A stretch of DNA of 64,000 bases from Nemophila menziesii (Eukaryota; Streptophyta; Magnoliopsida; Boraginales; Hydrophyllaceae), in contig JARWIR010000010.1 in the NCBI GenBank assembly GCA_029959085.1, forward strand, positions 34,092,731 through 34,156,730. Direction: 5' to 3'. Below, one piece after another: positions 42,501 through 54,943 of this stretch. A program made the translations under genes and the position numbers. The notes beneath the pieces were generated by a model. It was not told where the DNA came from. It saw only the letters and a program-made list of their open reading frames with translations, and ran no database searches. Positions within the stretch are counted from its first letter, which is position 1. Every line of letters starts with the position of its first letter.

Positions 42501-43927
42501 GGTAGGGCTTGTAAAACTGCTTTGATCAACACCTATTTTCCCCATTCTGATAATAATTTTGCTTTCCAACCTTGCGTTTTTGGGAATAATTTCATTGCTA
42601 TCCATTCCAGCTCTTCAGTTTTCGATCGTTTGTGGCATAACTATATACCCATGTATTTGCCTAAGTCCTCCGTTTCTACCACGTGAAGTTTTTCTATAAC
42701 TTGTGCTCTTACTTCTGGGGGTGTCTCTTTACTGAAGAAGATGGCTGACTTGTTATAATTGATTTGTTGTCTTGACCCTTCGTAGTAATCTGTAAGGCAC
42801 TTCTTAAAAGCTTCTAAATTAGTCTGGTTAATAGTAATGAAAAAGAGAGAGTCGTCAGCGAATAAGAGATGTGAGATTTTCGGGAAGTTCCTCGTGACTT
42901 TTATACCTTGTATCAGTCCTTCTCTACACGCTACATCGATTAAGCTAATAAGGGCTTCTGCCATAATAGAGATGAGAAAAGGGGAAATCGGGTCTCCTTG
43001 TCTAAGTCTCCTTCCTGATTTGAACTTTGGCAATCTTTGTCCGTTAAAATTGATTTGGAAAGTGACGTATGTTATGCAAATCTTAATCCACTGTATCCCT
43101 TTATCGTGAAAACCAAGGTTTTTTTATAAGAATATGAATAAAATCCCATCTTACTTGGTCGTAGGCTTTTGCCATATCGATTTTGATGCTACCCATTGGT
43201 TTCAGATCCTTCATTTTCCGCGTCATATAATAGGACAGTTCTTGTGTGATTAGAATATTGTATTGAATGCTCTTCCTTTCATGAATGCCGCCTGGGTTGG
43301 TGAGACTATTTCATTCATAATTTGCTGGAGTCGATTTGATAACATCTTCGTTATGAGTTTATATCCAAAGTTAATGCACGATATCGGTCTATACTCGCCC
43401 AAGATTTCTCGTATTTCTCCCTTCGTAATAAGTGTTGTTAGACTATCATTCATGTCTTCCAAAGGTATATTGTTGTTAAAAAAATATTCAACAACCCTAA
43501 ATACATCATGTTGAATGATATCCCAAAACTCAATATAAAATTTACCATTTAGACCATCGGGTCCTGGAGCTTTTGTTGGAGAAAAGTGTTTGAGAGTCGT
43601 TTCCAATTCTTCCATAGTTGATTTTTCTATCAGTTTCTGATTCATGTTATCAGTTACCTTAGGTTCAATGAAGCGCAATGTGTTATTGATTTCCCAGTTT
43701 CCACCTTGTTTTTCTGCAAACAGTTGGTTATAGAATTGTTGGAAATTTGTTTTAACTTTTGAAATTTCTTCTGTCCATTGTCCTTGTGTGTTCTTTATTC
43801 TTGTTATTTTGTTTATGAATCTTTGCTGCATAGTCGCCATGTGGAAATTTTTTGTATTTTTGTCCCCACATGTGAGCCATTTTTGTCTTGCTCTACCGTC
43901 CAATATTTTCTTTACACGTGTATTCAA
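42501..43927 (-). pseudogene. LINE-A ORF2: reverse transcriptase domain
   Basis: The minus strand from 43927 reads GRARQKWLTCGDKNTKNFHM, AEKQGG, TKAPGPDGLNGKFYIEFWDI, GEYRPISCINFGYKLITKML and SPTQAAFMKGRAF, all standard plant L1 RT wording. After a broken stretch (43250-43040) it continues GRRLRQGDPISPFLISIMAE, SHLLFADDSLFF with the catalytic FADD, INYNKSAIFFSKETP and DLGKYMG, to about 42641. Stops near 43250 and 42641 inactivate it. The reading is then cut by element B at 42500/25100. Confidence 0.9.
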
Positions 43928-44175
43928 ACGAGAGTTCTTTCTGTAGTTCTTCTTCTTTACATTGGTTTTTAGTCGTGGGTGTCATATTAGTTATTTGTGT
44001 CAGTCTTTTTTGAATTCGTTTTATTTGTTGATGGTGATTTTTGAATGTATTCTTGCTCCGTACTTTGAGAGCATGAGTTGTTGCCTTTTTTCTTCAAATA
44101 GTTCAACAGTGGTTGTTGAGTAGAGACTCATTCCCAGCTATGTTGAACTATATCCCTGCATTCATTATTATCAAG

Positions 44176-45160
44176 CTAGTGGGATTCAAACTTAAAGAAT
44201 TTTTTACCACGTGACGTTTTAGTGTCATATTGTAAGATAAGTGGTGAATGATCAGATCCAATTGCCGATGGAATGAAAACCTGTGCAGTACTAAATTTGA
44301 TGATCCATTCATAAGATCCAAAAACTATGTCTATCTTAGTGCCCGTTTGGAAGTGCTTTTTTGAAGAAGCACTTAAAAGTGCTTTTAGCATTTTAAAAGT
44401 TTTTTTAACCTTGAAAAGCACTTTTTTGAGAAGCACCAAATATGTGCTTCTTGAAAAAATCACTTTCAATAATTTTAGATTTCAAAATTATTTTAAATAT
44501 TTTTTTTAAATTTTGAATTTTATTCCAAAAGCGCTTTTTTACTCTAAAATAAGCACTTCCAAACGGGCCCTTACTCTTTACCATTTTATCTCCTTTTTTT
44601 CTATTATTCCAAGTGAAATTTCAACCTTTGGAGTTGATTTTTGCGAGTCCATTGTTGTTAATGAAATTTTAGAAATCAATAATTTGTTGTGTGTTGGGAG
44701 GAGATGAACTACATTTATCTTCCATGTTTAGTATGTTGTTGAAGTTTCCCATGAGTAGCCATGGTTTGTTATTATTGTCATTCCATTTGGTAATTTGATT
44801 CCAAACTGTTAATCTATCATCATAATTATTAGGTGCATGAACACAAATAATATAGTACAGAAATATCGGATCATTAATAAGGAAAATTACAAAATAGTGG
44901 TTACAAAACAAAATATCTAGTTTCGTGCTATCGTTCCAAAGTACCAAAAAACCCCCCGAGTGGTATGCAGTGCCTAAGGGGTCAAAAATAAAGGAGTTCT
45001 TAAAACCAAACTTTCTTAAAGTATCCTTTGCATCAACTTCATGAAGCATTGTTTCGCAAAAACATACTATATCGGGCTTAAAACTATTCAAAAGAGATCT
45101 TATTTGTGTCTCTGTCAAGGGAGCCCTTATCCCTTGACAGTTCCAAAACATCGTATTCAT
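44176..45160 (-). pseudogene. LINE-A ORF2: N-terminal apurinic-type endonuclease, split by a MITE
   Basis: ORF2 begins at ATG 45160-45158 as MNTMFWNCQGIRAPLTETQI. It continues with DIVCFCETMLHE, GGFLVLWND, IICVHAPNN and LLMGNFNNIL (GNFN for the usual GDFN), the motifs of the exonuclease/endonuclease/phosphatase fold. A stop lies near 44669. A Tourist MITE occupies 44339-44570, and the domain end TKIDIVFGSYEW...IGSDHSPLIL follows at about 44335-44200. The start overlaps the ORF1 stop (ATGA at 45160-45157). Confidence 0.88.
44339..44570. mobile_element. Tourist-like MITE, 232 bp, in LINE-A endonuclease
   Basis: Same family and same length as 8530-8761. Ends GTGCCCGTTTGGAAGTGC and GCACTTCCAAACGGGCCC, TTA duplication at 44336-44338 and 44571-44573. 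Confidence 0.9.
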
Positions 45161-46638
45161 TTTCCGATGGCGACCTTGGGAAGGCCGCGATCCTCTTGGA
45201 TGCTCGCAGGTGTTACGCTCTTTTTCTTAACTTTCCTCACAGTCTGGACTCCCTCTCCACTTTCAACATCATCATTTTCACCTTTACCTCCCACCATCCC
45301 ATCAGATTCTTCTTCATTTTCCTCTTCCTCTGGTTCAAAACGTGAATCACCTTCATTCACTATGGTCTTTCCCTTTGTGTTTTCTGAATCAGAAATATTC
45401 ACGAAACCCTTATCACTTGAAGTCTCTTCTTCACTATCCTCATTACTTATCAAAACCACACTCTTTCCTTTTTCTGTTGTATCGATCCTCATCCTTTTTG
45501 GGTTTTGCTCACCTTGTCTCTTCTTACTTCTGGTTCTGCTCGCAATACTATCTTTCTTAGTAATAACCCCCTCATGATCACCTGTCATTGCTTCGAAAAA
45601 ATCACAACGACGTTTCTTCACTATGTCCGGCTGTTGTTTGTTCGAAAGTTTCCTATTAATAATAGGGTTTTTATAATATTTGTTTGTGCAAAGTCTATAC
45701 CCATTTGAATTATCATTTTCCTGCGCTGGTTTCCTACCACTCCAATGTTGTATTTTATCAATCAAGTTGTTTTGTGTTGGTGTCTCACTTGTGTTGCGTC
45801 CAGTGTCTTGTTGTGATATATTAAGGTCCAACTCTCTCCTGCCTCTCGTCCCCTCCTGCTGTTTCCGTTCTTCGTACCCTCTAAATGCTTGTTGAACCAC
45901 TTCCTGAAGTAAACCAGTTCCATGAGCTTCTAAAGGTTGTGTCGTGGTGTGCCTTTCATCGAACCTCTGATCCCTATCCTGTTGTTTACGTTGCTGACGA
46001 GCTTCACGAGCTTGTGTTGACCCATCCATGTCTGTGTCCTAATTATGAGGTCTAGATGTTCCTTGATTATTTCTTCCTTGACCCTCGCCTGAATGTCATT
46101 CTTCATTTCTATCCCAATAGAATTGTCTACCTGCTTTCTCAAATCCATTTCCAACTCTTTTCCTTACCCTATAGATTGCTTTAATAGGTGGGTACCTCGC
46201 TATATTTGCCACTGACCATGTAGCTTTGCTCTTTTCATCTGGGTCTTCATTTTGTTGTATTATTACCACATTACAAGCTCCTTCTCAATTTCCAATACAT
46301 CAACACCTAAAGCAAAGTGCCCCTACATTCTCATAACAAAAGGTAATCCAACCTGCCCCGTCCTCTTGTGCCAGGTACCAACCCGGAGGGAATGGTTGCT
46401 TGATATTAAAACGAATTGTAAACCGTAATATTTTAACATCTGTTGTTACTACATCAGGGAAATCAATATCCTCGATATCTAAGAAGCATGGTAAAATATT
46501 AAGTATTGTTTGTTCCGTATTTTGGATAAAAGCGAGACCACTAGCTTGGACCCAAACTGAAAAAAAGTCTCTATTCACAGCTAAAGGGTCTACATGATGT
46601 TGACACAGAACAAAAGCGAAATGCATACCTAAGAACAT
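45157..46638 (-). pseudogene. LINE-A ORF1, middle and C-terminal part
   Basis: The minus strand from 46638 reads MFLGMHFAFVLCQHHVDPLA, VWVQASGLAF and LRFTIRFNIKQPFPPGWYL, then GALCFRC. This is the DUF4283-like and zinc-knuckle arrangement of plant L1 ORF1 proteins. The knuckle region (about 46300-46250) contains stops and has lost its His. An open C-terminal part runs 46029-45157: Gln/Arg-rich, then acidic (EPEEEENEEESD), ending VAIGK. Its N-terminus lies at 56788-56487 across element C. It would bind LINE RNA; here it is inactive. Confidence 0.8.
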
Positions 46639-48172
46639 TGATGTCTCCTCATTTGTGATAGATTTATATTAGGATGAGACATCATTTTTACTGATTTAGA
46701 AGAAAAATCGATTTTCTTGAAAAATAGTGCACTTTCCTATTTTGAGTCTTGATTTAGTAAAATAATATTTTTAGAGCATATTGGGTTTAATTGTTTATTT
46801 AGTGTGTAGCTTTAAAGATAATTATGGAAATTAATTAGAGTCCAAGTCAAAGGCTACAAGATATGGAAAGAGATTAGCATGATAATTGGAGATAAGGAAA
46901 CAAAAGCTAACATTATGGAAAAGGAAAAGCTGTCTAAATCTGAATTTCTGCAGCAACGCCTAAAGAAGTGGTGATAACTCCAAAACGAAGCCAATTTTGG
47001 TAAATTCCTTTCATAAGGACGTATATATTTCGCTGAGGATTCTTTTGGTATATTGTGGAGCAAAAACCGACTAATAACGAAGAAGATATACTCAAAACAT
47101 TTCAGCAGTAATTATCTTTATTTCCATACGAATTTGAGTTGGGCTTGTAGTCCATTACTTAACCTCTCTCTCAAGAAAACGAATTAGGTCTTCTAAACAC
47201 CTATAAATACACCCTTATATCACTTGTAAATCATCCTTGCCTCATAGTAATTAGTTCTTAAGGTTTTATTCTTCCAGTTTATTGTAGAGAGCAAGATGAT
47301 GTCTTTTGTAATTTCTTTTAGTTTGTTTCCATCAGGTATGAACTAAACTCCCCATAGCTTGGGTTTTGCACCATGTATAATCTTTGAATTCTAATTTCTT
47401 TCTATCTAAGTTTCTTTGGGAATTACATGTTTTAAATTGATATTAGCTGCTTACCTTTATATTTGTTTATGTGTTTTGATTTAATGACTGTTTTCCTTGC
47501 GGTGCGCAACGTTTAGGATTACCTTAATAGTAGTTAGATAATCACCTTAGCTGGGTGTCTAATTATTGAAACACCACATAACGTCTAGTGTCCGATATTA
47601 GTCCTGACAAAACTGATTCTAACTAGATAGTCATTAGGGTTTGTTTTAATCACCATATCACCAATTGAATGAATTGTTTGCTTAGGGCCTTAGTAGCGTT
47701 TGATAACCCTATTTCAAACAGCTTCTTGGTTGTGCCGTAGCCCCCTTAGTCGCTCTCAAGGTCTAAGGAATGGGAATTTAGAATCCTGACTAAGTGTACA
47801 AGAGCTAATATTCTCCCTTGTAAACTAGATCTAATAGAAAGAATTAGAAGGATTAGTTCATACTAGCAAAACCTAAGCTATACTTCTCATCTCATATTCT
47901 TCATATTTTATTTTATTGTCTTTATTTTCCTAGTTTTAATTAGTAATTTTGAAAATCTATTTCTGTTATTTTCTGTCTTTAATTAAGTATTGCTTACTCG
48001 TTATTGTTACCTACTCGTATAACACACTTAAGTCCCTGAGAACGAACTCAACTTATCAACTAAAACTTGCATACGTCCTGTAATACTTGTAGTACTGTGC
48101 CGGTCTAGGGTGAGAGTGCGTAGTTTTCTAGACTTTATTTATCATATTTTTATCACACCCTAGGTGACACCA
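46639..48172 (+). repeat. Element C 5' LTR
   Basis: 1534 bp, TGATGTCTCC to GGTGACACCA. TATAAATA box at 47202-47209. TGATGTCTC at the start is complementary to GAGACATCA at 46676-46684. Confidence 0.93.
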
Positions 48173-48327
48173 ATTTTTGGCGCCGCTGCTGGGGACTTGT
48201 GTCTCGTTAACGTGTGAGTTATCTATTTCGAGTAGTAGTTTTTAATTAGTTTTTATTTTTCAGTATTTAGTTTTTATTTTTCCGGATTTACGCTTGTGGT
48301 TTGCTTTAGTCTTTTTCAGGTTTCACA

Positions 48328-51219
48328 GTGTTTAATTCTTGGCCTCCTTTTTCGGAGCCTGAGAGGATCTTCAGACCTTACAACAAACGAATTCGTGAGG
48401 AAAGAGCCTTAAGAAGAGCAATGGCAGCCCAACTAGATCCACCACTCGAGGACCCAATTGGAGGACATCAACAAAATCCACCACTTGGAGTCCCACCTGT
48501 AGGAATTCCACCAGGAGGACCACAACTTAATCCGCTTGGTGGTCGACAACAAGGACAACATCCTTTAAGACGAGGTAATGGGCAGAATAACGTTAATCAA
48601 CAGAATCGAGTACAGCAAGACCTCCCTGGTCTTCATCTGCTGTTCCATGTTCAACCAATAGGTTACCGTCCTCCAGAGATCCAGAATATCAAATTTAGAC
48701 CCGATCCGGGTATGCTCAGTCAATTTCAAAGTTTTGGACTCTACAGTGGTACAGCAATTCAAGATCCGGTAAGATCGATTCAGAAGTTCATGCAGATTTG
48801 TGATGCCTATATTACTCCTGGCATCACACGCGAGCAACTATATTGTCATATGTTTTCGTTCTTCTTGACTGGTAGAGCTAGCGAATGGCTAGAAAGACAA
48901 CCACATGGAACAATTAATTCTTGGGAAGAACTTCAAGCCGCGTTCTTTAACCGTTTTTATCCGAAGAGCATGAGACTCAAAGATCAAACCGAGCTTGCAA
49001 GATTTTGTCAAGAAGATGGAGAAACAGTAGGAGAATCATGGACAAGGTTTCAACATAAATTAGCTAGATGTCCGCTCCATGGTTATACCCCTGCTCTACA
49101 ACTTTCTATGTTCTATGAAGGTCTTAATGATAAAGGTAGAGAGAAGGTGGATAACATTGGAAAGGGTAATTTTGTGTCCATGAACCATAATGAAGCTTCC
49201 GATGTCTTGGAAAATATTATTGAACAAGAAAGGAGTTGGCCTTCAACACGAGCTCCTATTCCAAAGACTCGAGGAACGCTTCGTTTAGATGCAGAAACTG
49301 AGAAATCAGCTCAAATATCTGCATTAGAAAATCAAATCAAAGAGCTGAAGTTAGAGATGCAAAAGAATTTAGTTGCAGCAAACGTAGTATAAGAAGCACA
49401 AGGTTGTCAACAATGTGGGGTTAATAATCATACATGGGAAGAGTGCGAATCAAATCCACAATCTGTGTACTTCATATCCAACCGAGGAGGTTATCAATGG
49501 GGTAACCGAAACTATCCGGGTGTGCAATATTCAAATCCTCAAGGGGCCGCTAATCCTGGTCATTATCAACCGCGTCCCCCGAACAACTCTTTCCAACCGA
49601 GAGGTCAGTACCAGAATAAATATCAAAATAGACCTGCTCCCCCTCAACAACCTGTTCAAGATGCCTATACCGATGCGTTAGATCAGAAAGCTTTACCTTA
49701 GTATCCTCAAGAAGGATCTATGGACAATCAACAGATAATACAAGTCTTGAACCGTTTGACCACTAATATGAACGCTCAGGAAGAGAAAGTCCGAGGACAA
49801 GATGCCGCACTTCAGATTTTAGGTACTCAAGTAGAACAATTAAACAAAGTTCTAACAAATTTAATGGAACAGAAAGAAGTGAAGGCAATCGAAGGAGGTG
49901 ATAACAATGTTGGGTTCGAAGCTTGTAAGGCTATTTGCCTTGAAATTGAAGAAGAGAAGGAAGTACCGCATGTTGCCGTTAGTGCCGTGGAAGTTCCGAC
50001 TGCCGATGAAGAACCAACCAAGTCTAGCCCCGTGGAATCTGACTCTTCTAAGGTTTATGTGGAGGACGATCAAGAAAAAGCCGAGTTTATACAAATTCTG
50101 AAGAAGATGCAAGAAGAAATACGATCGGTTATGGATTATCAAGTTGAGCTGGCTAAAGAGAAAGAGAAAGAAGCCTCCAAGGAGGAATCAAAAGTTGAAG
50201 ATGAAGTTGCACCTGCTGTGCCTGAAGAGAAAGAAGAAGAGAAGGTGGAACCGCCACCTCTTGTTCAAACAGTGTCATCAACTATTCCTGATACAAATCC
50301 TAAGGATGACACTGTACTCAAGACATTTGTAGAGGCGTATGCACCTGAAAATATCAACGCCCAAATGCTTGAGATTGCAAAGAAAGGACTTACACCGCAA
50401 CAAGTGTTTACGCAAGTTATTCCTGAGAAAGAAGCGAGTGTAGAGATCCCAAGAGAGAATCTGAGGGTTTCAAGAAGAAGTGAACGAGAGCTACCAACAA
50501 TGCTTAAAGATCCGGGAAGTTTTAACCTTCCTATTCAAATTAATGGTATGCTCAAGGTGAAAGCTATGTATGATGTGGGTTATGGTGTGAATCTTATGCC
50601 TAAGTCCGTGTTCGAGAGACTTGGACTTCAGAAACCAGAGAAAACTCCAGTGAAGTCGCAGTTCGCTAACAACTCAGTTAAAAGGACATGGGGAACAGTG
50701 GAGGACGTCTTAGTCCGTGCAGGTAATATCACCATCCCTACTGACTTTGTTATACTTGAATTTTATGCAGATAAGCAGGTTCCAATCATACTTGGACGGC
50801 CTTTCATGGACACAAGTCAAAGTGTCATCAACTTCCAAGAAGGGACCATCACCCTTCATGCAAAGAACGTATCCGAGACCTTCTATGTCTTGGGTAAGAA
50901 ACCAAGGAAGTTAGATCCCACCGTTCCTGTCATCCACAGCCTTTCACATCACAAAGTCCCTCCTGAGAAGATCCACTTAAAGCCTGTGAATACTGAGCCA
51001 AACATTGAGTTTGGGGTTGGCCATGAAGTTCTATGGAAAGCTCACAAACGCGAGAATAGGCCACGAAGTTTCAAAGACTCGTGGATGGGACCATTCATTA
51101 TCACTAAGGTTGTTTCAGCCAAGGTGATATAAATTCGACCCAAAACTGGGATCAAGCGCAGATTAGTTGACGTTCATAGCCTAACTCGTTGTTGGGGACG
51201 CTATATTCGCAAATCTTGA
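48328..51219 (+). pseudogene. Element C Gag-protease-GPF polyprotein, three in-frame stops
   Basis: One frame of 964 codons from the GTG at 48328 (first ATG 48421) to the TGA at 51217-51219. Gag includes IKFRPDPGMLSQFQSFGLYS, LTGRASEWLERQPHG and the zinc knuckle CQQCGVNNHTWEEC (about residue 364). A Gln/Asn/Pro-rich region and an acidic linker follow. The protease has YDVGYGVNLMPKSVFERLGL (the A copy has GSG) and VPIILGRPF. The end holds HEVLWKAHKRENRPRSFKDS and SWMGPFIITKV. Stops: 49390-49392 (TAA), 49699-49701 (TAG), 51130-51132 (TAA). No frameshift was seen. No RT, RNase H or integrase core. Confidence 0.85.
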
Positions 51220-51444
51220 TAGAGGTAACACGTCTAACTTTGAAAGACGTTAAATAAAAGTGCTGTACGGGAGACAACCTGCATTTTTTTAGTTTTTATG
51301 TCTTTTAAGTTTTTAGTTTATGTTTAGTTTAGTTGTTTTTAGTTGATATTGCATATTTGAGAAAGGTATTAGTGTTTTTGATGATTAGGTATTGGAGAAA
51401 TTGAGTTAGGGAAGCGAACAAAATTTTTTCGGAAAGGATACACC

Positions 51445-51700
51445 ATCGGTGCGGTATACCGCACCCTAGCCGCGGTGTACCGCAGAGGAGGAAAACCCGT
51501 ACCACGGGTAGGTGCCGCAGGTTTTATATCGAGGCGAGAAAAAATCAAGCTGATGGCCGCGGTTTACCGGACCCTGTACCGCACCCCTATACCGCACGCC
51601 CAAAACCCGTGCCGCGGGGTGCTACCACGTGTATTTTTCCGAAGAGAATTTTTTTGAGCTACAGAAACTGCGGTGTACCCATGAACCGCGCCGCGCCGAT
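51445..51700. repeat. GC-rich palindrome block of element C
   Basis: Words GCGGTATACCGC, CCGCGGTGTACCGC, CCCGTACCACGGGT and CCGCGGTTTACCGG, arranged as in B but with partly different cores. AT-rich sequence lies on both sides. Confidence 0.8.
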
Positions 51701-52137
51701 AGAGAGAGAAAGTTACGGATTTAGGTTATAAAAGAGGTATAAAGCTTATAATTCCGAATTTCATAAACCTCAAGCCTCTTTCTCTTCTCCAAAACTCTCC
51801 CAACTCCATTGAACCTCATAAAAACCTTCACCAATCATAAAAACACAACCCAATCATCAAGAAAAACATATCAAACCTTCTCTCCACATCATTACAAGAG
51901 AGATTCAAGCACCCAATCCTCACCAAATCCATAAAATTGAAGAATCAAGAGCTCAAATTATCAAAATTCATCCTACAATTTCTTAGATCCAAGGCAATTC
52001 ATCACAAATCCACCTCACCTACATAGAGATTCATCATCAATTCACCTATCCTAAGCCAAATCAAGCTTATTCAACCAAAAATTCACAAGTTAAAATTTCA
52101 AGGGTTGCTAAAGCTTTGAGTTGGGGGTTAATTGAGG

Positions 52138-53336
52138 ATGACTAATAGAACAACAATATTAGCTAACAAGAGGGAGGTGAAGAAAAGCAAGGTATTGGAT
52201 CCAATCAAGAAGAAATCAAATAACAAAGGTTCTAGTTCTAAATCGAAGGGTAAAGACGATGTTGAAGATGGAGGTATAACTTTGTGTGATTGTAATGGTA
52301 AAAAGCTTTACTTTTATGCAAAGGAGAAAACACAACTTCCACAAGGTCCTACACCCAAGGAGAAAGAGGAAGCTTCAAGGGCCCTAAAAGCTTCTGCAGA
52401 GAAACAATTAAAAAAGCTACCTTTTGCTTATGAGAAATTATTTAAGGAAGAAGTTGGTACAGGAGAATACAAAAGATTCTTAGAGCTTGGTGAAAAATTG
52501 GGATGGTCTACGTTCATGGTAAGACGTTCTGAATTATGTCATGAGTTAGTTTTGGAATTCTATTTAGGCCTCTTTAGCCGAGATAGTAAAGGTTGTGTTC
52601 CGATTAGAGGAAAACTAGTTCCTTTCACAGTTGAGGAGATTAGAAACCACTTCAAGTTTAAGAAATTAAAAGGTTATTGCAAATTTGATGAAGCGGTTGC
52701 TAAACGAAAAATATTTGATAAGGAACTACTTTTTGAGCATTTTTTAGACAAGGAGAAAGTGCAATAACATAAGGGAGAATTGAAGGCACCTTGGCCTTAC
52801 AAATATCTTCAATCGGATGCGAGAATTTGGCACAATTTCCTTATTCCTAATGTCTTTGGAAACACACGAACTTTGGATGTGACTATGAAGAACTCTCTAC
52901 TGTTGGATTGTATTTTGAGAGGAGAAGAAGTAGATGTGGCACAATTGATCTATGAGGAGGTGATACGATTTTCGGTCTCTCCTAAATCAGTTTATAATGT
53001 TAAATATCCTACTATGATCACGTGTCTTGTGCGAAAGCGAATGTTACATTGGGTGAAGAAGAGAAACTCGAATTTAAGACGAGTTATACTGATAATGCTT
53101 GGATCAAGGATATATATCGAAGAACGGGTTCTACGCAAGTCGCGAAAGAAGAAAAGGAGCAAAATTGGCAAGAGAAGATGGATGAGCGTTTAACGAAATT
53201 CGAAGTAGCTCAAACTTCTTTAATCAATGATGTGGCACAAATCAATGCTAATCAATTGCACATCATGAAACTCCTTGAGAAATTAACGAAAGATCCAGCA
53301 AATCCGACCTCGGATATCAATGATGCGAGACAATAA
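52138..53336 (+). pseudogene. Element C ORF2, one stop and one frameshift
   Basis: ATG 52138 follows the polypurine motif TTTGAGTTGGGGGTT (52115-52129). It is closely similar to ORF2 of element A over its whole length: LGWSTFMVRRSELC, GKLVPFTVEEIRNHFKFKKL, DARIWHNFLIPNVFGNTRTL and the C-terminal coiled coil with KFEVAQTSLINDVAQ. A TAA at 52765-52767 and a one-base loss in an A-run near 53035 break it. The downstream frame ends at the TAA at 53334-53336 (NDARQ), the same end as in A. It therefore encoded about 398-400 residues before decay. Confidence 0.85.
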
Positions 53337-54215
53337 GCCTCGAGAGTATGTTCTCTTTCTTCCTTACCATTTCTGTAAATGCTTTTATCTGCTAATTTTA
53401 AATTCTTCTTCGAATCTTTTTCGAGTCGTGGGGACACGGCTCATTATTGAGTTGGGGGTGTGGGGATTTGTTGTCTCTCATCTCCATTTTTCTGTTTTAA
53501 GGTAGAAATTAAAATTTTTGATACATGGGAATTAGATGTAGAGTGTGTTTAATAGCTTGAAAGCATAAGCTCAGTGAATTAATGATAGTAAGTAGTATGT
53601 TTATGAGCTATGTTATTTGTCTGCTTTGAGTATTTGCAGGAAAACACACATTGATAGTAAAGAAAAGATTAGTGAGCAATGCGATAGAAAGTATGTTCGA
53701 TCTCAGGGAACCTTGATAAGTGTGTAGGCCGTGAGATCCGAGCTAGTTGACAAACCCATTTGATGAAAGTGCTAAAGGTAAGAAAATAACGAAATTGCAT
53801 AGTGTAGAAAGTGATTAAGGCGGTTCTTTCATGTTTGAAGCCCTTGAAGCCTTTTTATACCTTCTCACCATGTTATTTTGATTTTATATGCTATATCCTT
53901 CTCAGCCCCTTCTAGCCTTTCTAAAGCTTTTTATTGAAACACGTTTTAAGCCATATCCCTTTAGATTATAGGACTTTTCCATATGACCCGCACTCGAATC
54001 GCGATGCATAGACAGTTGTTTTAGAGCTTGAGTTCGGGGTGGTGGGTCCACCATTATGGGAATTGTTATTGGGTTGGGATTTTTGAGCTTATTAATTGTG
54101 CTTTGTGCTTTATATTGATGATGATTCACAGATTTTTATTGTAACCCTTTGTCAATGTAATAGTGAATGAAAAAGAAGCTACGAGCTAGATTTGCCAACA
54201 AGGGCATTAAAAGAA

Positions 54216-54247
<32 letters not shown>

Positions 54248-54943
54248 AAATTAGCGTGATATCTCAACATTAAAAAGAGAGTCATAGCTATAGAAAAAAA
54301 TTGATTTGAAAAGAAAAGAAAATATATATATTCGGACCGGCAAAGTGGATTTTTATGTGAACATCATATGCTTTAATTAAGTTATTGGGATGCTAAATTG
54401 TGCATCAAGGAATTCATTGGGTCGAGTGAGAAACGTTTTATCAGAGTAACTCAAGCTCTAGGGCGATTCGTTGATGGCTAGTGAGGAGAGAGCCAAAAGC
54501 TCACTCCAAATTATCCAAATATACTATCATACCGTCCCTAAGACTAAATTACAACCTTAAAGACCTTTTGATTCTTTGCTATGTAATTGAAAAGTGATTG
54601 AGCCATTAGAGAGTACTTGAGTGGATCTTTGAATACTAGTGAAAATCGATGAACAATCTATAGCTTTCTTGGGGAACTGAGTAAAGTCCCAATCCTTCTT
54701 ACATTGCGAAACTAATCTGATCTTGAATTCAAGCCGTGTTGACTGTGGATATGAGAAGTGTACAGGTATGTAGTTTATGAATATTATTGCATGAAATTTT
54801 CTGAGTTATGTGCTTAGGTTTATTCTATATATTCTGCTATGTTCTTCCCATTGTATTGAAAATTTTATAAGTGTGTATTTATAAATTTCCCTTTGTTTTT
54901 ATCTTTATTGTATCGGGACGATACAACTTTGAGTTGGGGGTCT
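53337..54943 (+). other. Element C 3' non-coding tail with hairpin and polypurine tract
   Basis: No gene. TTGAGTTGGGGGTG at 53447-53460, a (TA)n tract at 54217-54243, TTGTATCGGGACGATACAA at 54908-54926 and TTTGAGTTGGGGGTCT at 54928-54943 just before the LTR. Confidence 0.75.

Noticed and set aside
54217..54243. (TA)n tract as a transposon target or regulatory site
   Set aside because: A plain microsatellite in the tail of element C, reduced to a short TA stretch in A and B.
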